A stretch of DNA of 64,000 nt, from NCBI GenBank assembly GCA_036936605.1, contig JAUPFV010000001.1, forward strand, positions 322,426,250 to 322,490,249, written 5' to 3'. This document shows positions 1-9,883 of this stretch, one piece after another (position 1 is the first letter of the stretch; every line of letters begins with the position of its first letter). The DNA comes from Limnanthes douglasii subsp. nivea. Taxonomy: Eukaryota; Streptophyta; Magnoliopsida; Brassicales; Limnanthaceae. Under the pieces are notes generated by a model. That model was not told the origin of the DNA. It ran no database searches and was given only the letters and a program-made list of their open reading frames with translations. The position numbers and the translations under genes were made by a program.

Positions 1-303
1 CCTAAACACTTCCTGACTAAGCTACCTGCCCTCCTGCTCAGAACTCATGGGTCTTTAAACATGAGCCGGGTCCATTAAACATGACCCGAAAGCCCATAAG
101 GGCCCAAACATCATACTATAAATACCCAACCACCAGCATTAACTATGTGTAATGAGAATTAACTGCTACCAAGCTGCTTAATCATCTCTGTACTCCATAC
201 ACCACCGTTAAACACCCATACACCACCGTTAAACACCCATACACCACCTTGAAACTCCACTTGAAATTACTAGCCTAACCTCAGGCAATTATTATCCACA
301 CCA
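1..303 (+). repeat. 3' portion of 5' LTR of element 1
   Basis: This matches 10053-10355 base for base in length, with 6 mismatches seen, and ends in CA just before the primer binding site. It holds a TATA-like CTATAAATA at 116-124, the likely LTR promoter. Downstream of that is a 21-bp direct repeat (units starting at 195 and 216, with a third diverged unit from 237). The first 169 bp of the LTR lie outside the window. Confidence 0.93.
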
Positions 304-306
304 AAT

Positions 307-324
307 TGGCGACCACAGTGGGAG
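307..324 (+). other. Primer binding site of element 1
   Basis: TGGCGACCACAGTGGGAG begins 3 bp after the LTR end. The TGG start pairs with a tRNA CCA 3' end, as in plant gypsy elements. I cannot assign the tRNA with confidence. Confidence 0.75.
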
Positions 325-376
325 GAGAGAGGTGCCTGAACCAAGCATTCAAAACCTGCCAAGAAATTCTGTCCGT

Positions 377-2719
377 ATGAATCCGGACAATCCAGAGCTT
401 CCACCAGCTTTGCTCGAAGTAGTGGAAGAAAATGATGAGTATACTGTCCAAGAGCGCGACAGGTTAAAGCTTGAAATAGAAGCTTTGAGGGCTGAAAAGG
501 CCAAGATGGGCGTGAAAGAAAAATCCAAGGCATCGGTTGTTCATCACACCGATAACCCTAAAGAGCATGAGGCTTCCAAAACTCATGTGAGCACCAAAAA
601 GACTCATGCTAGTTCTAAAAAGTCTCACCGGTCCAAGCCTGTGGAGAGTTCTGACTCGAGTTCAGAATCTTCGGGCAGCTCTTCGGACAGTGAGGGAAAT
701 GAAAAATCCTTGTCCTCTAGCAGTGATGAGGGTCGAACCAAGAAAAAACAAAAGCAGGTTAAGAAATATTCGAGAAAAAGAGATCACCATGGAAGAATGA
801 AAAGGCATATTGGAAAGGGGTCATCTCACCACCGGAGGTATACGGACAAGATGCTGATGGATCCCTTTGCTTTCCACGATGAGCCAGGTATCTTTGCAAC
901 TCCCAATGAGGATACTGTGTTCAGTCGTGGAAGGAATTGGAGGCAGTCTCCACTGTCTTCTAAAATCCTGTCCGGAAACCTCCCCAAGAGGTTTGGCAGT
1001 ACTAAGATGGAGAAGTACGATGGCAGTACTGATCCGGACAATCATCTGGAGCAATTCAAGAACTTCATGATGAACTTTGATGATGATGATAAACTACTGT
1101 GTAGGGCATTCTCCCAATCTTTTACGGGGAGTGCTCTGAAATGGTACAACAGCCTTCCTCAAGGTTGTATTAAAGATTTTGATACATTCTGGGTGGCCTT
1201 TCGAAGGCAGTTTGTAGGGAGTAAGGAGCTGAAGGGCAATGGAGACACAATAATCCATTGTGCCCAGGAGCCAAATGAGTCCTTGAAGGAATACATAAGT
1301 CGTTTCGTGAACACAAAGAATGGGTTGGCTGATTGCTTCGAACAGGTGGCAATAGCATCCCTAAGGCAAGGTTTGAACCCAGGCAATCTGGCTGATTCGG
1401 TGACCAGAAAGAAGGCCATGACCTGGGCAGGATTGCTAAATCAAGTTGGCAAGCAAATAAACGTTGATGAAACAAAAAAGACTAGGGTGCACAGGCAGGT
1501 GAGGTCCACCCCAGTAGCACCAACTCCAAATCAAAACCGGTCCGGGAAAAAAGCAAGGGAAACCGGACAGGGGCATGGTAGGGCAAAAGCTCAGTCTCAG
1601 CCAGCTGCTCCTGCTCAAAGTCAACAATCTAGAAACAAAAGAGGGCCATGGGTCCAACCGGAGTGGTTCGCGGAGCTCAAAGAAAGCGTGGCCACCATTT
1701 TCGATAAAACAAAAGATGAGGTACACTACCGGAGACCAGCAACCTTGCAGTCTCCCAAAGAGCATCGTAATAACTCCTTTTGCCAATACCATAATGATAT
1801 TGGCCATACCACTGATGATTGCATAGCGTTGAAACAAGAGGTTCAAAACTTGATTGAAAGAGGAAAGTTAGGAGCATACGTTAAAAGAAGAGGAGGCAAC
1901 AGGCCTGACAACACTCACCGAGTTGGTCCAAGTAATACTGCCCCGGAGGGGGCCTTGGTAATAGTGGAAAGGTTTGATGTGGAATCTGAGTACTTGGATC
2001 CTGATCCAACACGAAATAGGGTGGGTGCGATAGAGGAGTGTTCTACGACGGTCTCCGGGATCATTAAATTCTTCGAGTCACTGACAATTTTCGGAGGGGA
2101 CACTATGACAGCTCCAACTGCTTCTTCAAGAAAGAGGCATGTTCATAATTTAGCCTCCCAGCTAGAAGGGGGCATGACATCTTATCAATCACCAAACGCA
2201 TTCCCATTCATTGTCTTTGATGAAGATGATTTAAGAGACATTGCTGGCCCTCATGAGGATGTTGTTGTCATAAGAGCATCTATAGGGGGCAATGAAATAA
2301 GGCGAATTTTGGTGGATACTGGAAGCTCTGCCAATATCCTGTTCCTAACCACTTATAAGAAAATGAAAAATCCAGCTGTGATTCAAAAGTCGGACAGGTC
2401 AATCGTGGGCTTCACGGGCAGCTTAGCCGATGTGATCGGAGAATTTGAAGAAGAGGTGTTATTGGGCAGGGGCCCTTTCAAGAAAATGGTTAGGATACTC
2501 TTCATCGTGGTGGATTGTCCCACTTGCTATAATGCTATACTAGGGAGATCTTGGCTCTCTAGGATGCATGCAGTGGCTTCAACAGTCCATCAGTGCTTAA
2601 AGTATGCTGTTCAGGGACAGGTTGGGGTTGTCCGGAGCAGCCAAAAGGTTGCAAGAGAATGCTATGCCACTGCCTTGGCTCTTCAAACGCTGGGGGCAGT
2701 CCGTGTAAATGATCAATAG
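377..2719 (+). CDS. gag: Gag-protease polyprotein of element 1
   Basis: The first ATG in the open frame is at 377; the frame is open upstream to 332 but only with GTG. The protein is about 780 residues. An N-terminal charged and Ser-rich stretch (about residues 1-165) is followed by the retrotransposon Gag core (about 211-365, with EKYDG, DPDNHLEQF and ALKWYNSLP). A Gln/Pro-rich linker and a CX2H...GHX4DC zinc-knuckle-like motif come next (about 469-482). The retropepsin-like protease has VDTGSSAN near residue 646, with the LGRSW motif further on. Gag packages element RNA in the cytoplasm and the protease matures the polyprotein. The frame ends at TAG (2717-2719), immediately before and in frame with the RT region. 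This is the only uninterrupted gag-pro frame in the window. Confidence 0.9.
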   Translation: MNPDNPELPPALLEVVEENDEYTVQERDRLKLEIEALRAEKAKMGVKEKSKASVVHHTDNPKEHEASKTHVSTKKTHASSKKSHRSKPVESSDSSSESSGSSSDSEGNEKSLSSSSDEGRTKKKQKQVKKYSRKRDHHGRMKRHIGKGSSHHRRYTDKMLMDPFAFHDEPGIFATPNEDTVFSRGRNWRQSPLSSKILSGNLPKRFGSTKMEKYDGSTDPDNHLEQFKNFMMNFDDDDKLLCRAFSQSFTGSALKWYNSLPQGCIKDFDTFWVAFRRQFVGSKELKGNGDTIIHCAQEPNESLKEYISRFVNTKNGLADCFEQVAIASLRQGLNPGNLADSVTRKKAMTWAGLLNQVGKQINVDETKKTRVHRQVRSTPVAPTPNQNRSGKKARETGQGHGRAKAQSQPAAPAQSQQSRNKRGPWVQPEWFAELKESVATIFDKTKDEVHYRRPATLQSPKEHRNNSFCQYHNDIGHTTDDCIALKQEVQNLIERGKLGAYVKRRGGNRPDNTHRVGPSNTAPEGALVIVERFDVESEYLDPDPTRNRVGAIEECSTTVSGIIKFFESLTIFGGDTMTAPTASSRKRHVHNLASQLEGGMTSYQSPNAFPFIVFDEDDLRDIAGPHEDVVVIRASIGGNEIRRILVDTGSSANILFLTTYKKMKNPAVIQKSDRSIVGFTGSLADVIGEFEEEVLLGRGPFKKMVRILFIVVDCPTCYNAILGRSWLSRMHAVASTVHQCLKYAVQGQVGVVRSSQKVARECYATALALQTLGAVRVNDQ

Positions 2720-2725
2720 CAGTTT
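2714..2725 (+). promoter_or_regulatory. Possible leaky stop codon between Gag-Pro and Pol
   Basis: The gag-pro frame ends CAA-TAG-CAG-TTT and the same frame continues into the RT region. Elements 2 and 3 have a stop at the aligned place, followed by TAA-TTA (20466-20474) and CAA-TTA (39987-39995). The UAG-CAR-YYA context is a known readthrough signal in plant RNA viruses. Element 1 matches the CAR part but not the YYA part. Readthrough here is inference. Confidence 0.45.
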
Positions 2726-4468
2726 GAGGGTCTTTCTGGGGGTGAGGGTGAAATTGATGACCCCAGAGAGACCCCTGAAGTGTTGATTCCAATTGAAGAG
2801 GTTGAAACGCACTGTTTGGAATAAGGCAAAAGTGTCAAGATAGGGTCCAAGATGCCACCAATGTTGAAAGAAGAGATGTTGAAATTCTTGAAAGACCATC
2901 AGCACGTTTTTGCTTGGTGTAATGCTGATGTTACTGGAGTTCCATCAGAAGTGATATCCCATCACCTATCTGTCCGGAGAGATGTGGCACCAGTGGTTCA
3001 AAAAAGAAGAGCTTTTTCAAAAGAAAAGGCCGATGTCATAATACAAGAAGTTGACAGACTCACAAAGATGGGGCACATTAAAGAATCTCAATATCCTTTG
3101 TGGACTGCCAATCCTGTCCTGGTAAAAAAGAAAAACGGAAAGTGGCGCATGTGCATTGATTTCACAGACCTCAATAGAGCTTGCCCACAAGATTTGTATC
3201 CCGTCCCCCGGATAGATCAGTTAGTAGACTCTACTTCTCGGAACAAGCTGCTCTCCTTTATGGATGCCTTCTCCGGGTACAATCAAATTCGAGTAGATCC
3301 AAAAGATCAAGAGCATACCACGTTTGTCACTGACAGGGGTCTACATTGCTACAAGGTGATGCCTTTTGGTTTGAAAAATGCTGGGGCTACTTATCAAAGG
3401 CTAGTCAACAAGGCATTTGCTGATCAAATTGGAAGAAATATGGAAGTTTACATTGACGATATGATGGTGAAGAGTGTGGATGAGCAGTTACACTTATCCG
3501 ACCTCCAAGAAACTTTTGCCAACTTGGTAAAAGTGAATTTAAAATTAAACCCTGAAAAGTGTGTTTTCGGAGTGCAGTCCGGGAAATTCTTAGGGTATAT
3601 CATAAGTGAGCATGGAATACAGCCCGACCCGGATCAGTTGAATGCTCTTTTCCAGATGGGACCTCCTCGAAACGTCAAAGAAGTACAGCGGTTAACGGGG
3701 AGATTAGCTGCCTTAAACAGATTTATCTCGAGGTCTTCGGACAGGTGTGCTCCTTTCTTTCAAACTTTGAAGGGTGCGAAGGGATTCGAGTGGACCCCGC
3801 AGTGTGATGAGGCATTCAGTGAAATCAAGAAACATATCTCCTCTCCCAAAACTTTGTTCAAACCAGTTGATGGGGAGACTCTTATTGTGTATCTGGCCGT
3901 TTCAAGTTGTGCCATCAGTGCTGTGTTGGTAAGGGAGGTCGATGGGTGTCCCTACCCAGTGTACTACATCAGCAAAAGCTTGATTGATGCTGAGACGCGT
4001 TACTTGAAACTCGAAAAACTGGCGTTAGCTCTGGTGATAGCTGCAAGAAAGATGAGGCCTTACTTTCAGGCCCATCCTATTATCGTCCGGACATCTTTCC
4101 CTTTAAAGAATGTCCTTCAAAAAGCAGACATTTCAAGCAGAATGACAAAATGGTCAGTAGAGTTGGGAGACTTTGACATAGACTTTGCTCCCCGGAAAGC
4201 AGTAAAAGCCCAAGCTGTGGCTGATTTTCTGGTTGAATTCCACTCCGATAGGGATTCAGAGCAACCTACTGATTCAAAAGACAAGAAAGTGTGGATTGTC
4301 CGAACAGACGGAGGGTCTAGCACCATGGGATGTGGGGCAGGAATATGTCTCACTTCCCCATACGGGGACAGCATGTACCAAGCTATTTGTTTTGCTTTCA
4401 GGACGTCTAATAACGAGTCCGAATACGAAGCAGCTATAGTTGGGTTAAAGTTGGCCTACATCTGTTGA
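2720..4468 (+). pseudogene. pol: pol of element 1, part 1: reverse transcriptase and RNase H regions
   Basis: The region runs in the gag-pro frame, with an extra in-frame TAA at 2822-2824 before the RT proper. RT motifs are FAWCNADVTGVP, NPVLVKKKNGKWRMCIDF, FMDAFSGYNQI and the catalytic YIDDM at about 3449-3463. The connection with PPRNVKEVQRLTGRLAALNRFI follows. A first RNase H-like domain (AVSSCAISAVL to KNVLQKAD) is followed by a second one starting VRTDGGSSTMGCGAG at about 4294. The second domain is cut by an in-frame TGA (4466-4468), where element 4 has a Gly codon. RT copies element RNA into DNA and RNase H removes the RNA strand. The conserved residues are present, but the TAA and TGA make this copy defective. 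Confidence 0.9.
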
Positions 4469-6008
4469 GCTAAAAGGGTCAAGCTACTAAGTGACTCCCA
4501 GTTGCTTGTCCACCATGCCTTAGGCCAATCTGAGGCTAGAAAGGAGCAGTTGGTCAAGTATTTACTCCTCCTAAAAAATGAAGCGTTAAAGTTTAAAGCT
4601 GTTGTCTATGAACACATTCCCCGCGCAGAAAATGAACTAGCGGACTCATTGGCAACAATAGCATATACGGAGTCCTACCCATGGATCCATGTGCTTGAAA
4701 GCCCTTTTATTCAACTCAGTAAAGGTGAAAAAGAGGAAGTTTTTTGAGCTACAAACGAATGGGCCTCAAGATTGGAGATCTCCTCTCATACAATATCTGT
4801 CCGATGGTATTGTGCCTTCAGATAAATCACAAGCCAGAACATTGAAACACAAGGCTCGTGGTTTTATTATGTTAAGAGAAGTGTTGTACAAAAAATCTTA
4901 TAGTAAACCTCTCCTACGTTGTTTAGGGGATGATGAGTCACAAGTGGTCCTCTCCGAATTGCATGATGGTGAGGGATCAGCCCATTGTGGGTTTAGAGCT
5001 TTAACAAGAAGAGTATTACTCTCCGGATATTATTGGCCATCAATTATGAAAGATTCTAAGGAATTGGTGAGGAGGTGTGATCCATGCCAGAGGTACATCA
5101 ATGAAATTCATGTACCAGCCATTCCTTTGGAGTCCATTTCTGAGCCCATCCATTTTGCTCGGTGGGGGTTGGACTTAGTAGGACCTCTCCCTGTGGCGTC
5201 CGGAGGGCGTAAAACTATAATTGTGGCCATTGACTACTTTTCAAAGTGGATAGAAGCAGCCCCCCTAGCAGGGACAACATCAAAAGCTGTCATAAAATTC
5301 ATTATGTCCAATATATGTTGCAGATTTGGTGTCCCTCAGAAGATAACAACAGACAATGGGCCACAGTTTGACAACAGAGAGATGGAAAGCTTCTGTGCCT
5401 CAAGGGGTATACAGCATTGTTTCTCTTCACCTTTCCACCCACAAGCCAATGGACAAGTTGAAGTGGCTAATAGAACTATACTGTCCGGTTTAAAGAAAAA
5501 TTTGGAAGGGGCTGCTGGGAAGTGGCCTAGTTATCTACAAGAAGTCTCGTGGGCCTACCAGACAACGCCTGGGGCTGCAACACAAGAGTCTCCCTTCGCC
5601 TTGGTCTATGGAATGGATGCAGTAGCCCCCATAGAGAAGACACTCCCTTCCTTTCGTGTTCACAACTTCTCCGGACACGCTAATGAAATGGCAAGTAGAA
5701 ATCAACTTGATTTGATAGAAGAAAAACGGGTTAAAGCTCATCTTAGAATTGCACACTATCAGAGCTTGATGAGAAGCAGGTTTGCTTCTAAAGTTAAAAG
5801 AAGAGATTTCCAACCAGGGGACAAAGTATTAAGGAAGGTCTTCTTGCATACTAAGGAAAAGCTCTTCGGAAAGCTGGCCCCAACATGGGAGGGTCCGTAT
5901 ACTGTGGTTGAAAGAATCAAGCCTGGGACTTATTGGTTGGAAGACAAAGATGGCAGGGTTTTAACTCACCCTTGGAATATTGAGCACCTTCGAATGTATT
6001 TGGAATAA
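4469..6008 (+). pseudogene. pol: pol of element 1, part 2: end of second RNase H and integrase
   Basis: After the TGA the frame continues (SDSQLLVHHALGQSEARKEQ...) to about 4738. There a run of six T gives a one-base frameshift relative to element 4, and the integrase continues in another frame to TAA at 6006-6008. The integrase has the HHCC zinc region (AHCGF... CDPCQRY, about 4980-5095). The DDE core follows: D in GLDLVGPLP (about 5168), D in TTDNGPQFD (about 5350) and E in GQVEVANR (about 5460). A GPY/F-type C-terminal motif (WEGPYTV, about 5886) is present; no chromodomain is visible. Integrase inserts the cDNA into host chromosomes. The frameshift and upstream stop separate it from RT in this copy. 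Confidence 0.9.
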
Positions 6009-6470
6009 CACTTGTGTAAATATTTACTTGTTTAAACATCCATGTAAATATTTGGGGGCATACATTCCCCTCTTCGGTGGCACGGAGAGCTTTCGATGAA
6101 ATTTGATGCCTTCTTCAAAATTTTCTAAGTATTTTCAAAATTCTATCTCTTGTCATACTACCCGGACTGAAAGATCTAAGGGCTATTTAAATTCTAGCCG
6201 AAGAGTCTTAATACTCTCACAATGCAATAAAGCTACTTAAACTCCAGCTATTTAAACAAAAACAAATAATGAAAGAAGATGATGGTTGAGCAAAATAGAA
6301 ACATTCATTCAATAAACTTAAAATTGCCTTGGCCTTCCAAGGACTTTTGAACAAGTTAGGGTACAGCACAAAAAATCTGTCTGAATAATACCGGACACCA
6401 CAACAAAAATAGTGCCTTGGCCTTCCAAGGACTTTAGTTTGAGTAAAATATAAATAAAGTACACCATAAA
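6009..6470. other. Convergent spacer between pol and antisense gene, with two hairpins
   Basis: No coding potential. After the pol stop comes a stretch conserved between elements (TTTGGGGGCATAC, 6052 onward; also in elements 3 and 4). Two copies of the hairpin CCTTGGCCTTCCAAGG occur at 6327-6342 and 6415-6430, 88 bp apart. The nearer one lies about 40 bp beyond the stop of the antisense gene. Element 4 has the same pair in the same position, which suggests a role in 3' end formation or RNA structure. Confidence 0.7.
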
Positions 6471-9444
6471 TTAAGGTTGAGCCTTTGAAGATGGCTCACC
6501 CTCATCTACCTTCTTGCCTTTGACGTCGCTCCCCCCTTCGACCACTTTCTTGCCCTTGGGATCATTCTCCTCTTCGCCTGGACTCTCTCCGGTCTTCTCT
6601 TCATTTTCAGATGAGGACTCACTGGAAAATCCCTCATCAACCATTGTATAAAATGGAAGATCATCATCATCTACATAGAGCCATAAGTCTCCCAGGGTCC
6701 TCTTCGGGAACTTCTCATGAAAGAGGAGAACCATATCAGAATTCACCCTTTGAACCATTAGCTCTTCGCTTTGTATCATCTCCCTGGCATAGGCGTTGAT
6801 CTTGGCCTTGATTGTGGCCTCTTGGTCCCTTACCAAAGCAGCCTTCTCTTCAGCAGCCTGAGTCACTGCATTTTCTAAAGTAATCTTGTCAGTGGTCAGG
6901 TTGGTGATGAGCTTCTCCTTTGCTGCAGTTTCTCCCCTTGAGATTGTCAGGTCCTTCTCCATACCGGACAGCTTATCCTGAAGATCTTTTATGGTTTCTT
7001 CTAGGGTGGCAACTTTTGTGTTGCTTTCATTTTGCTTCCTCTTCAGCTCCTCATTTGCTTCCTTAAGCAAGTCAGCATTGGTGGTGGCAGTGCGGAGGTC
7101 TTCGGACAGCTTTTCCTTATCAGACTTGAGGTCTTTGATAGTGTCTGCTTGACTCCGGACTTGCCTCTCCAATGTGAGCACTGGCTGCACATTACTAAGC
7201 AAGGAATGGGCTATAGTGTCCTTCTCACTAGAAACCATGAAAGTCTTACCATTGAAGTTGACCGTATTTGAGCTACTCGGAGGGATGTAAGGCCCTGCGA
7301 ACTCGTCTCTAGGAAGGCCAATAAAATATTCACCAAGTCCACCCAGACCGGTGATGTCCACTTCATCCAAGTTGAGCTCTCCCCCCTCAACTTCATCAGT
7401 GTGAAACTCTCTGGGGACCTCTTCGGCCAGCGTTGGGTCAGAAGGGCCTGTGGGAAAAGAGGGCTCCGGATCCCGGAGAGCGAGCTCATCTCCTTGTGAA
7501 GTCTTTTTCTTCTTGACTACCCGGTCAACGCTTTCACTTGGTTGCTTGCGAGTCCTCTTGGGAGCCCTTGGAGGTTTTGGAAGGTCTACTTCCTGCCTCT
7601 CGGTCTCCTGCTCGACCACCTACAAGAGGGTTGCATCAATTTAAACTTGGGCTGGCCCATCTGGATCTGTTGGGGAATCCTTCTCAGCATCGCCCGCCAC
7701 TTTTTTACCTCTTCTTCTGCCCTTCATTTTGCTTGGGGCTTTGGCCCGGGCATGCAGGTAGAGTGTCCCATCTAGCTCTTGGGACCTTCTCAGCACAGTG
7801 TCTTCATCGGGCTGGGTGGTGAGTTCCTCCCAAGTCAGATCTCTCCGACCTGTGGTGTTCCACAGGTGAGACCTTGCTAGATTTCCAGGGGTGAAGGCCT
7901 TGTGAAATCGATTCTCCCAATTCTCTGCGGCCCAAGCATTGATTTTGCCACAGGTAGTCTGTCCGGCCTTCAGGTAGTCCCCGAACTCCTTTGGCAGCTC
8001 TGATAAAACAGAAGAGAAATTGGTTAATATAAACTTAACTTAAAGAAAAAGAGAAAAACGGACAGAGACTCAAGTTAAGGAACTTACGGTCACTCCTCCA
8101 CCTACTCCTGAGGAGGCTTGGGTTCTCTCCGGCCTTGATTTTCTTGCCGTTGTCCCATGAGCCACTGACAAACAAGAATTGGCTCCTCCATTTGCTCTCC
8201 GACTCCAGGAGATCGTCAACAGCCATGAGATCGTTTCCCATGTTAAAATGGTAGAAAGGGAACTGATGATGCTTGCACAGGTTGGCCACTGCTGCGAACT
8301 CTTCCATAGGAAGAGGAATCCCAGATAACCTAGACGCCATGATACATGACATCAAAGTGAACCAGCCATTGGGACTTAGCTGTGTTGGGCAGAGCTTGAC
8401 CAGGTGGAAGTAGCGCACGATCTCCGGGTCTAGTGGGAACCTGAGTCCCCAGTTAAATAGCTCCGTAAAGAAGACTATTTCGTTCCGTTTGCAGTCCATT
8501 GGGGTCTCCGGATCAATGGGGATCCTTATCTTCACGTTTTCGGGAATCCCCCATTTTGTGCGCATTCTACCCAGATCAGAGGTATGGATGAATGCATACT
8601 TGGTCTTCTGCAAGGCCAAGAGGTACTTAAGCTCGACTTTGTGGAAGCACGGCCCCACTCTCCCCTCAAGGCACTCCGGCAGGTCCGGATGCCTCAGATA
8701 CAAATTTTCTTTGCCCTTTTTGGCAACAACAGCAGTGGTATCAGCCTGTCCGGAGGACTCGGACTCAAAGAGGACCTCTTCAGTAGAGTCCTCCATTCTC
8801 TCCTCCATAATTATTGGGGGGACTTCTGTGGAAGTGGTTCGGGGAGGATTGAAGCTTGGCATAGCCTGCCCTCCGGACTGTTGACTGCCCGTATGCAGCT
8901 GACTTCTCACCTCAAGTTGGGTTTCTGAGGCAGAAGATTCTTTAGGGGGTGCTGGGCTGCTAGCCTCCGGACCGGACGGCCTCTCCCGGGGAGCTCTAAT
9001 GGGCACTCCAGACCCGGAATCACTGTTCTTTGCCCCCGATTTTGAGGGAGTATTTTTAGAGGTTAGCCCCTTGACTAACCGGCTTGGCCTCTTGATGACT
9101 AACTTCTCCGGAGAATGGTCAGAATCAGACCCCATAGCTATAAACGGAGAGGGTTTCCTGACACTTGTAGCAGTAACTCCTGGTTCAACAGCAGGTATTG
9201 ACTCCTGAACTAAGGAGCCAGATACTATGGGTGAGAGGGTGGATTGAAAGAGTTTTTTGGGCTTGGTACCTTTGGAGGAGGATGAGCCCCTATCAGATTC
9301 TGCAACAGAGGTGGCTGGTTTCTCAACAGGTGACGATGGTAGCCCTGCTGCTATTCGCCTTTCCTTATCGACCTTTTGCCCTTTCTCCAACTCCGAAAGG
9401 TTGAGCCAACCACCTTTGATCAATGTTGTTCTTGCTGTAAACAT
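6471..9444 (-). pseudogene. Antisense accessory gene of element 1 (gypsy-type putative transposase-like core plus coiled coil), two exons
   Basis: Read leftwards: ATG at 9444, exon 1 to 8088, intron 8087-8000, exon 2 from 7999 to TAA at 6471-6473. Start MFTARTTLIKGGWLNLS is matched by element 3. Exon 1 has a disordered Ser/Pro-rich N-terminal part, then a conserved core (from about LRHPDLPE; FNWGLRFPLDPEI, LSPNGWFTLMSCIMASRLSG, PFYHFNMG) that resembles the plant 'putative gypsy type transposon' domain. Exon 2 has a Lys-rich linker, a long coiled coil (about 7160-6770) and an acidic tail. Two in-frame stops, TAA (7641-7643) and TAG (7620-7622), interrupt exon 2 where element 4 has sense codons. 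The open stretch after them (7619 down) begins with GTG and is not an independent gene. Function unknown. Antisense extra ORFs are known in Tat-clade elements; exon structure is inferred from GT-AG signals and comparison. Confidence 0.8.
8000..8087 (-). other. Intron of the antisense gene of element 1
   Basis: GTAAGT donor after the codons for WRSD, and a TTATCAG acceptor before the codons for ELPKEFGDYLK. The size is 88 bp. The frames of both exons join across it, and an intron sits at the same codon position in elements 2 (64 bp), 3 and 4 (82 bp). Confidence 0.85.
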
Positions 9445-9546
9445 AAACAGCCAAGAGAATTTTTGTTCTAGAGAGAGAAAGCTCTGGGTAAAACTTGCAG
9501 AGTAAAAGTTGAGAGAGATAGTAAAACAGTGGAAAATGAATATGAA

Positions 9547-9552
9547 TTTATA
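9547..9552 (-). promoter_or_regulatory. TATA box of the antisense gene, element 1
   Basis: TATAAA on the minus strand, in ACTATAAATTCATATTCAT, about 100 bp before the ATG at 9444. Element 4 has TATAAATT about 95-105 bp before its ATG and element 2 has TATAAATA about 90 bp before. The leader between is rich in CTCTCT, typical of plant 5' leaders. It lies outside the LTR, so the gene seems to have its own promoter. Confidence 0.65.
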
Positions 9553-9869
9553 GTAGATTTGGAAAAAAAGGGAGTTGATTCCTAGGAGAATCCGAAAGGT
9601 TGGGCAATGATTAAAAGACGGCGCTAATATCATTATTGGTACTTAAAGAGGTTACTTGTTAAAGAAGGTGGTGCGAAATTCAAGGTGAAAAAACGGCTGA
9701 AGTGGCCAATCAGAGAGCGACACGTGTCCCACTAACTCTGGCAAAAACCATTTGGAATTCGTAAAGCTTAACCTGTCCGGGTATACCCACTGTTCTGTCC
9801 GAATTAAGAACCACTCCATTCATCGGACTGTTTTTCAGTTCTTTGACAAGGACACTTGCTCAAACACCT

Positions 9870-9879
9870 AAAAAATGGG
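9870..9879 (+). other. Polypurine tract of element 1
   Basis: AAAAAATGGG followed by CTCC and then the LTR start TGATGAG. Elements 2 and 4 show the same layout of purines, then GGGCTAC, then TG. Confidence 0.7.
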
Positions 9880-9883
9880 CTCC

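Noticed and set aside
6471..7619. An independent 382-residue gene starting at 7619
   Set aside because: It begins with GTG directly after a TAG and aligns as the downstream part of exon 2 of the antisense gene; element 4 reads through this point.
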